Below, piece after piece: positions 1-8,800 of a DNA stretch of 64,000 nt (positions within the stretch are counted from its first letter, which is position 1; each line of letters starts with the position of its first letter). The translations under genes were made by a program, and so were the position numbers. A model generated the notes under the pieces. That model was not told the DNA's origin, ran no database searches, and saw nothing but the letters and a program-made list of their open reading frames with translations. The stretch spans positions 927,444 through 991,443 of the forward strand of contig CAJNDT010000602.1 in assembly GCA_905221615.1 (NCBI GenBank). Reading direction: 5' to 3'. The stretch is from Symbiodinium sp. CCMP2592. Taxonomy: Eukaryota; Sar; Dinophyceae; Suessiales; Symbiodiniaceae.

Positions 1-3000
1 CTCCGGATCATCATGAACCAATGACTTGGAACTCCCGGCACGAACGTACGGGATGTCACCGTTCACGAACAGAGATATTCTCTTGCCCTGCGGGTTGATC
101 ATGAATGGTTCCCTCCCGGGTGGCCACACAAACCCGTAACTGAAGTTCATGCATCTCTTACCTATGGAAAGCACCGACGGTGTGTCATCCAACACATAAG
201 CGTTGATCGGTTCCTCGAACGACTCAGTCTGGAAATTCGACACGAGATCGGTATCGGTGATTCCATTGGCTGTCTGACATGATATGGGCTCTGGAGTCAC
301 GAGTGTTTCGAGACTGTGCTTCTCGATCTTCTTCTGAGATATGAGGTCATGACCACACCCAGTGTCCATGAGAAACTTGATCTTCTTCTTGAGGATGACT
401 GGTTGGACCATGCATTTGAATAAGCCCTGATTGATGATCCGTTTGCTGTGTGCAGCATCGAGTTCGCGCTCGACGATGGAATCTTCACCGTCGTAGAACG
501 AAACTTCTTCCACTCGAGACGTTCCTGGGATTCGTACGAATGAAACTCGATCTCCGCATTGATCATCATCGTCGTCAACCATGTCCCTCATGATCTGTGC
601 CCTCAATCTCGCTTTGTGCTTGGCGAATTCCAAGCTCACGGCGCGATCCTCATCATTGACAAACGCTTCCATGTCGACGTACTTCACCTTCCGCTCTTTT
701 TCTTTCTTCGATCGTCTAGGACACGAAGAAATGAACTTCACGTCATTGGCGAATGTCACATTGCGCTTTATCACTTTTCGGGTCGACGTAGTCGTTCCCG
801 AGGATTCGTCATCTGTTGAACAATCCGAATCAGCGTCGCTGTCAACGGATGGACAATCTGACTCCTCCTCATCTTGTCTTGAAGATCGCCTCCATATAGC
901 CGGAGCTGATGGATTCCACCTTCGACACAATCTGATGGCGGGTGCCGCAGGGAGTGCCTTGGCCTTGGCATTCGGCTTCGCTGGAGCTGCCTTCGCTTCG
1001 GATTTAGCTTTAGCTTTTGCCTTTGGTTCCGGAGCTGGGGTAGCTGCTGCCTCATGCTTTAAAGGACAATTCTCTCTTGAGCACGAGCCTGTGTTCTTGA
1101 ACGAGTAGCATATCCTGTTTCCTCCTCCTCCAGATGGACTTGGAGTTCTCGTCCTCGGCGTGAAGGGTCGCTCTGGAGTCTTCTTCGAGTGACTGAATGG
1201 ACACTTATCACCATTTCGACACCCTGCATCTGTGAAATGGAACTTGCAGCGGATTTGCTTCTTGCTTTTGTCACCTCTTTTGTCCGCTGACTCACTCCTC
1301 GTCTTCTTCTTGGGCTTTGGCTTGGTCTTCGCATGACTCTTCGCTTTGCTTTGAGGTAGTACAGGTGTTGCTTTCTCCGGCTTGGTCGGCGAAGCCTTGA
1401 CCTTTGCGGATGGAGCTGCGTTAGGCGTTGGTTTCTCAGGTACCTTGGCCGGTGCAGCAAGCAAATCCTTGCCCTCAAGCATCTGGCGCAAGCCAATTTG
1501 GGTCTGAGTGAGATTTGATTGTTCTCGTCTCCGCATGATAGTACGATCAATGATCTTCATCAGGTTGTCGTACGATCGGTCTTCATGATTGTAGGGCAAA
1601 TGTTCGTAATGCATACCCAACTCCATCTTCATTGCGGGCGAGTCCTTGATCTTGCTGTACAAGCAATCACGGAGAGCTGTTTTGGATGGAATGTCCTCTG
1701 GTCTCATCCGTCCCAGAACTTCCAACCACGTCTGCTTGAACGTATGAAGCTTGTTGTCGCCTTGGTACTGGAGCTTCCCCAAATACTCAAGAGTGATGAT
1801 CATGTCGAGACGATCGTGCGTTCGAAAACTTTCATACATCATCGCAATGATTTGTCGTCCTTTGATGATCTTCCCGTCGGGCCTGCTGATGTAATCGTTA
1901 GCCTTCCGGTTCACCTCAAGTTACAGGTCAGCTGATTTGTCACCACCGGCACGTAGCATTGCGACCATGGCGATCCCCAATTTGACGTCTATGCTCTTGA
2001 ACTTCTTGTGTCCTGAATCATTCAATGCTTCGACATCAGGGAATGGGTTGAACGCTGGTGCCAGCCATAACATCCAGTCCTCATGATGTGGGTCGGCTGA
2101 TGCCCCTAAGACATTGGCCGTGCACACGGATCGCCAGTTATTGAGATGAGTGAGAGTAGGCCATGGAGGAACAGTCACCTTGTCGGCTTCCCTCCTGGAA
2201 ATTCTCACCTCTGTGACTTCAGGATCCGCATCTCCATCAGGATCACGTGCATGCGAGCCAGGATCCGATTCAGGCTTGCCTCCACCGCTCTTCTTCTTAT
2301 CATCATCATCGTCAGGCGGGTCAGGAGGGTCATACCCCGTGCCGGTTCCTTCATCGTGCTCTCCATCTTCGTTCTCGTCGCCACCCTCGTCACCGTCACC
2401 GTCTCCATTATCCTCCTGAATCGTTTCAGCAAATAACCTCCATTCATCACGATCAGCTCTGAGACGTTGCTCGGCTTTCTGGGCCTTGAGTACTTCGCTT
2501 CGCAGATCGGCAATCTTCTCCTCGTACCGTTCCGCGACCTCTTTCTCGATCTGACGTCTTCTTGCTTCATGAATGGAATCGTCATAGGCAATAGGGGGAC
2601 CGATGAGGTCGTTGCCCTTCGTAGATGCGGTAACACCGTCGATGCCAACAGGTCTTGAGGAGCTGGCCGATGCTGTGGACTGCGATCCCAACATCCCGCG
2701 ATCCCCCAAGAGTTCGCGTAGCTGTCGATCACGCACGGCTGCCGCATCACTTTTCCCATGAAATCCGCTTGGTATGCCAAACAAAGTGGCTGCACTAGGC
2801 GTGGAACGCGCAAGTGCTGGGCTGCTAATACCTGGCACGTAGTGCTCGGGCATTGCATCCGCCACAATTGGCATTGAACTGCGGCCAGTGAAGAAGTTTC
2901 CACCGGTGAATGGAATTCCATCCATCACAAGGTTCTTGTCCTTGTCCGATTCCGAGAATGCGAACTTCTCCTTGGCGACTGGACTAACTTGACTTGGGGA

Positions 3001-3957
3001 CCGTATTTCAGGGGATCGTACCTCATCTCCTACGGAAAATGCAGGCATTACTTCCTTTCCTACGTGCTCCCAGCCAGACTCAGTAGTCCTCGAAGACATG
3101 GGCATGCTCGAAGGTCGCGTCGCTCCTCCTTGATTGGAGTTTCGCGCTGCCTCCAATTCGCTGCGTGTCCTCGCTTTAAGATCTTCTTGTGCTTTGAGCG
3201 TTTTCCTGAGTTCACTCAGCTCGTCGTGCAAAGTAGGCAATGATCGCCTTGCATGATCTTCATTCTGATGAAGTCGATCCTCTGCATCTTGCATCCTCTT
3301 CACAGCCATTTTGCGGTACTCTTCCTCTTCACCAAGACGTTCGCGAAGCCGAAATCGTTCTTGATCAATGGCTGCGCTGTTTCCAGCTAGCCCTTGGATC
3401 TCGTTCACAGCCCGCAACTCCTGGTTCTTGACCGAGTGGAATCGTTCCTGCATTGCTTGTAAGGCTTGTTCCGAACTTGCTGTGTTTGACCGGAGGACCA
3501 AGTTCTCTCTGGCGTGTTCATGAAGTTCATGAGTCAAACGCTCATACTCACGTGCCATAAGCTCACCATCGCCTTGCGCTCTTGCCTCCAACTGCACAAA
3601 GTTAGTGGCTGCCTCCGTGCGGAACACGTGTAGCTGTTGAGCTAACTCCTCGGCAACGGCATGTGCTTGACGTTGTTGAGCAGAGTTCTGTTCATCCATT
3701 CGAAACAAAGCTGTTTCATAGTCTCGCTTCATCTCCTGATTGACATTGTTGATGTGCCTCATGGCTAAGCATGCATGGTCACGTTGTCGTTCCAATTCTT
3801 CAATGCGAATTCCAGATCCTTCATCTTCTTGTTGCATCTCCTTGATCTTGTCCATCAGGGTTTGGACGATTCCTTCGTATTCTTGCACCTGACTGCGATA
3901 GTACATCTGCTGTGCAAGGTTCGATGTTTCGAACTGTTGCGAAATCGTCAGTTCCTG
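1..3957 (-). mobile_element. Partial Ty1/copia-type element, gag and protease part (copy 1)
   Basis: This stretch matches 21164-25120 of the complete copia element almost base for base, at a constant offset of 21163, with scattered single-base differences. It therefore carries the same gag coiled coil, capsid-like region, two CCCH fingers and the start of the aspartic protease (DTG codons near 361-373). It runs off the left edge, so integrase, RT and the 3' LTR would lie outside the window. Its 5' gag end and 5' LTR are lost in the N gap. It has the same orientation as the complete copy. It is a separate genomic copy, or less likely an assembly artefact of the complete one, because the sequence differences argue for a distinct copy. 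Confidence 0.9.
1..3957 (-). pseudogene. gag-pol fragment with premature stop
   Basis: The reading frame equivalent to residues ~180-850 of the intact gag-pol is open from the gap down to 1921. There a TAC tyrosine codon of the intact copy is TAA (plus-strand tta at 1921-1923). In the intact protein this point reads ADLYLEVNRK, so translation would stop inside the capsid-like region, before the CCCH fingers and protease. The sequence beyond still aligns in frame with the intact copy, including the DTG protease site near 361-373. The N-terminus is missing because of the gap. The copy looks recently inactivated: one nonsense change against an otherwise well-preserved frame. Confidence 0.8.
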
Positions 3958-4057
3958 NNNNNNNNNNNNNNNNNNNNNNNNNNNNNNNNNNNNNNNNNNN
4001 NNNNNNNNNNNNNNNNNNNNNNNNNNNNNNNNNNNNNNNNNNNNNNNNNNNNNNNNN
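3958..4057. other. Assembly gap, exactly 100 N
   Basis: One hundred consecutive N, the usual placeholder for a gap of unknown size. Copia sequence stops at its left edge and unrelated sequence starts at its right edge. The missing 5' end of copy 1 (about 0.5 kb of gag plus a 432-bp LTR) presumably belongs here, so the true gap is larger than shown. Confidence 0.98.
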
Positions 4058-4135
4058 TCCGGGGCCCTCTCGCAAAGCGCAGTGTGCTCCTCGAGAAACC
4101 TCGCAGACAGCATCAGAGGCTCGAGACTCTCGAAG
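4058..4135 (-). CDS. Candidate truncated exon next to the gap
   Basis: Read on the minus strand, this short block follows a plausible acceptor (…cttacatag, AG at 4136-4137). It gives an open, protein-like peptide containing LMLSARFLEEHTALCER before it enters the gap. I do not recognise the family. It lies outside the copia copy and could be the last visible exon of a host gene. An open frame of this length can occur by chance, so this is a weak call. Confidence 0.25.
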
Positions 4136-5078
4136 CTATGTAAGTATCATGTAAACCTAAAATTCGGTATAAATACATACATATACATATATACAGGCAA
4201 AACGAGAAATGCATAAATAGATACACAGAAATAGGATATATAGGCATATTATTGTGTGCATATACATATACAGAGGTATATAAGTATATGGATGTAGAGA
4301 TATACAGATATTATACAAATGCCGTATAGAGAGTATATATAGACAGTAAGCAGCTATTACCTAGATATCATACAAACAAGTATTATGTAGATAACATATT
4401 CAATATCTAGGTTGATATACATCTATAGGTGTACATATATATATATGTATATATGCTACCCCCCCCCAGATACCAATAGAATTGTGTGTTTTGTGCTCTA
4501 AACCCTGCAATTCATGACACCAAGACACTCGAAGGTCTCAGATACTTCTAGTGCACGACCAGAATAAGGTGATTTTGTTCATCCCCTAGATCCCGCAATT
4601 CAAGACGCATGCATCCAGGAGGCGCTTAATACAGGGCCAGGCAAGCCTGACTACATTGATGCCATACACATACAGGATGCTTCAGCACATGATAGGTCTG
4701 ATAGGTAGTAACGGTTTAATGGCACCCTCTGTATTACTTAGACGTGCCTCTAATCTATCACCCATCCTTCCTTATCACACGCTAATAATAGTACAACCCT
4801 AACACCAACAACTACCACTACCACTCCTCCTCGTGCTGCTGCTGCTATTACTGCTACTACCACATTACTACATGTTTAGTTAGGTCTATGTGTTTCAGCG
4901 TCATTCCACATCTTGCCCCAAATATATCCAAGCGACCTTTTCCTAGACCATGTTTTCTCACCATATTGCTCCTGAATATCGTATCATGATATTAAGTTAA
5001 ATCCTGTCACATATCCAACTATTATCAAGGTGGTCATAACAAACCATCACAAGAACCGTACTACGACTACAATCTACT
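4136..5078. other. Non-coding, AT-rich with degenerate simple repeats
   Basis: Degenerate (TACATA)n-like sequence occupies about 4150-4460 and is followed by a run of nine C at 4461-4469. After that comes unstructured intergenic sequence with short (ACC)n and (TGC)n runs near 4800-4870. I see no gene. Confidence 0.7.
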
Positions 5079-5083
5079 ACTGA

Positions 5084-5150
<67 letters not shown>

Positions 5151-5167
5151 GCTGCTGCTACTAACTA
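5079..5167. repeat. (CTA)n microsatellite, left half
   Basis: Near-perfect ACT/CTA trinucleotide repeats end in GCTGCTGCTACTAACTA. The same repeat resumes at 26160 on the other side of the copia element, so the microsatellite was the insertion target. Confidence 0.95.
5163..5167. repeat. Target-site duplication, left copy (AACTA)
   Basis: AACTA directly abuts the outer end of the 3' LTR and is repeated exactly at 26160-26164 outside the 5' LTR. Five base pairs is the usual duplication length for Ty1/copia integrases. Because the target is a CTA repeat, some of the match could be coincidental. Confidence 0.85.
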
Positions 5168-5599
5168 TGCGTGGGGGATTGATCTCGACTTGGTTGCTGC
5201 TCTCCCCACCAGAGCTGTAATGAATGTAGGTGTGGCTGGCTATCACTCTCCACAGACTGGACCCTGTCTCTCCCTCTTACTTCCACACGTGCGATCCTAT
5301 GCAGGCAGAACCGGCGGCCGTTCCTTTTGCACTCACTGCCGGCGGCGGTTCGTCTGTGCAACGGGATAGCTCTGATTGCTCAGGATAGAAGACACATCTA
5401 GCACTTAGCTATGGGCATTGACTTGAGCCAAACGTTGCGTTGGCGGTCACATAGAAAGGTAAAGACGAGGGATGCGTAGCATGCCCCCTAGAGTCGAGGG
5501 AAGCGTAGCGTGCCCCCTTCTCCTGCACTTTACACGGTCTTGCTCACAGCTCTTATAGTGACACCTTAGAACTTGACAAGGCATCGCAGTCCGTTCGCA
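5168..5599 (-). repeat. 3' LTR of the copia element (432 bp)
   Basis: Aligns end to end with 25728-26159 without gaps. The four differences are at 5243, 5398, 5466 and 5502. On the element strand it begins TGCGAACGG and ends CCACGCA. A short internal direct repeat of GCGTAGCRTGCCCCC lies near 5474-5517. Confidence 0.96.
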
Positions 5600-5605
5600 C
5601 CCCCC
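5600..5605 (-). promoter_or_regulatory. Polypurine tract (plus-strand primer site)
   Basis: Six G on the element strand (CCCCCC on the plus strand) sit directly against the TG start of the 3' LTR, where a polypurine tract is expected. The tract is short, preceded by CTCAT, so it is a minimal example. Confidence 0.6.
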
Positions 5606-5864
5606 ATGAGTTGCGTCTCCGCCGCTGCTCACCCGGAAGATGGCACGATAGGACAACAGAAAATGTTCCGCCGCAACGTTGACATTGAAAAATCAGAGCT
5701 TTGCATCCCAATTAGAAACGTTGTGACACTCATCTACGTCAGTAACGATCCCCTGAAATGGCAAACGAATCAGGCGTCACCGAAGAAAGAAGCATTCGCG
5801 ATGGCATTCCACGGGCGAAGCTCAGAGGTCACAAACTGAAAGACGAGGTAGACCAAGCGTTGAT
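5606..5864 (-). other. 3' untranslated part of the copia element
   Basis: Sequence between the ORF3 stop and the polypurine tract. It has no open frame of note and I see no further structure in it. Confidence 0.7.
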
Positions 5865-8800
5865 TCATCTCCATCTTCGCGTGGTCGCAGGATCGCGGTC
5901 CCAGGGCCGGAGGTTTTCCTCTGGATACTGTTCCCGATGCTTTCCCTTGTCCTTGCCTTTGTTTCGGCCTTTGCCGGCGGTGTAGTCGTAGTAGGAGTTG
6001 GAGTTCCATCCTCCATGCTGCTCACCTCCGGTTCTCCCACGCCCTTTTGAAGGTCCCTTGGAAGAAGAAGCGCTTTCACGTTCCTCCGTAGTGACAGGCG
6101 TGTCCAGGATGGAAGTACCACCTGGAGGGAGATAGTCAGCGGCCGAAATGTGGTGTAGGGCTTCAGTACGCTTGGTCGTCGGGTTTTGCTGTCTCGCAGC
6201 CTTGGATCTGTTCAATCTGTCCATGAAATGCGCAGGCATTTGCACACTGTGGTCCACCAGCAAGCCGATGGTCTGGACTGACTGATCAGAATGAGTCAGC
6301 AGAATACCGACGGGGTCGATGTACAAGAAGTCCACTGGTCCAGTTGGCGTTGGTCGTAGGACTGAGAATTGTTGGTGTCCCGTCACCATTGGAATCACCT
6401 CGCACAGGACGTTCAGGCAACAAAAGTGCATAGCCTTCACATCTTCATCCCTTTCGCTCTTCAAGTAAGTAGTAGGGTTGAAGTTGTCCCTGCCAATTCC
6501 CATCATGTTGGCTCCCCGTGTAAGTAAAGAAAGCATCTGGTTCGTCCGGAAGCGCTTCAAGGTGTAAGTCCCGTTGGGATCATACTGCTTGAGGTTCTCA
6601 GGTTCCTTGGCAAAGCGAATGATCTCCTCATCAGTCACATCCTTGCTCACACCCGTTTCCCTATCCACTGCCGCCAAAGATCCCCACTTTCCAAGCACAT
6701 CATAGCGTTGGCCAAGTGCGAAACTTTCCCTCATCTGAAACAACGGCATAGTCGCCCACTTTGCGAATCCTGACCAAGCCTTGTAGATGGATCTGCATAC
6801 CACGTATGCCATGTACGAAAGAGCGGTCATGTTCGCGTCAATGCAATGGGCATTTCGCTTTCCAGAATAGTAGGATGGCTGCATGGCGGTACGTGCAAGT
6901 TGTAGCTCAGGATCGATGTTCAAAGACTGGCCGGTAACGAAGACGGGACGACGTTCCTGTGCAATTGCTTCTGGCACTGCGTCATCAAAGTCCTCTCCAG
7001 GCTCTATGTCCATTTCTTCATCAGGTTCCTGTTCTGGATCGTCCTCCGCGATGACAGATGGTTCTGGGATTTCTTCAGGTTCCGCAACGGTCTCTACCTC
7101 CATGGCTTCCTGCTCCTCCTCGGGCGCCTCAGGCACTGCGGCTGCTGCGGCTTCCATTGTTTGAGCAATGAAGTCACTGGGGATCTCCGTAGGAGTCTCC
7201 CGTTGTGGAGAACCTTGGTAATATCCGCTTGAAATGAACTGTGACCAGCAAGACGTACATCGGGAGAAACATGCTGGAACGATGTTGTAGCATGCCGGGC
7301 ATACCCTCATTCTCCGTCCATCCTCGTCTCTGCGTAGGTCTTCGGGTCGCCAATTCTTGATGACAAACTTGATTCCTTTGTCCATGTAGTGATGCCGAAC
7401 CGTGTTCTCCCTGTGGGACTCCAGGACAGTCGTGAGGTCTCGAATGATCTGCTCCTTGCTTGTGTCGTGGGGTCCAGGAGGCATCTCGCAAAGCAATTCC
7501 ATGATCTTGCTTGGCGTTCGGTATCTCTCGAACTCAGGAAGCAACGGTGATGCATTGTAGTCCAACACCAGCTCTTTCTCCAACCGTTCATCGTAGATCT
7601 TTTCCACCAGAGCGAAAGAGTGTGTATCTCGAGGATCAGGGACGCAAAACCATACCTCCTTGACGAAATGGAAAGGTATCGTTCGACCAACGATCATGAT
7701 GCCGCTGTCTGTGATACGTCCATCCTCTCGTGCAAGATCTTGCGATGGGACATGAAGGACCGCCAATGGCATGTGCTTGGCGTCTCGTCCATGTACTCGC
7801 ATCTTGGTCGTTGCGTTCCGGTGATCGAACGGCGCAAACACCCCCCAATAGCTGTGGAGTCTGCCACCTTGGTTGCCTCGGAATTGGCGCCTATGGTCGA
7901 AGTCCCCGTCGGGGTCCTCCGAACCAGGCATGATGCCTTGCGTGACAATGGAATCCAAGTTGCGGCATGCCGTAGCGTGGAACGCACCTCCAAGACGTTG
8001 CAAGAGGGTCATAGATGGAGATATTGCGAACCTGTTCTTGTCCAACTGAAGCAAGTTGTTCTGGGGATCTGAGTGCGCAGAGTGACCACTCGTAGCCCGA
8101 ACTGCCCATGGCTTCACCCAGCCGTTGCATATGTTCAGGTACCTCTGGCCATGCCGGCAATGATCGTTGTTCTGGATCTCCGTGATCTGGTCCTTAACCG
8201 ATACCAACCTGTTCGAACCTGCTGATCCAAGAACTTCCGTGCCGGGGTCCTTCACTCTCACACCCAGGAACTGCAACCGAATCTTGGCCTTGTTGCGTTT
8301 CGTGGCTGCAATCATGTTCCCCTGGAACAATAGCTGAAGTCTTTCATTGTACACTCTCTTCTTCTGTTGGTCATCGGTCCTTGAGACCCCTTCGGTGATG
8401 CGTCTGCTTTCATGGGTCCATAGTGGCTCATGCCTCACCAAGTCTTCGATCATCACCCATCCTCCTTCATCACATTTGATGACACTGTTGAATGCCACCT
8501 GGCACCTGTTGTCAAGCCATTCCGAGCCTGGGCGCCTGGCGATTCTGTGGCGCAAGTCAGATTGGATGCATGATAGCGCCCAATCCGCGTTCAGTCTGCG
8601 CTGACGGGTGATGTTGCGAAGGACAACTTCGTTCACGAGGTCCCACCGATTGTTGATGAAGCTTGCACCCTTGGTTGGGATCAGGTCGAGAATCCCGCAC
8701 CGGATTGGCCTTCCGCCGCCGATGGATTCATAGCCTGCATTGGTGTAGCTATGAGTGTTTTCATCGTAAGCAAAGCTAGGACGGTCTCCTCGTTGAGGTA

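Noticed and set aside
2150-2462. Plus-strand Ser/Pro-rich and Arg/His-rich frames opposite gag (also 23309-23625)
   Set aside because: Antisense shadows of the acidic gag hinge.
1921-4113. A 730-codon minus-strand frame that passes through the N gap
   Set aside because: It joins copia gag sequence to the unrelated block at 4058 only because N codons count as open. It is not one protein.
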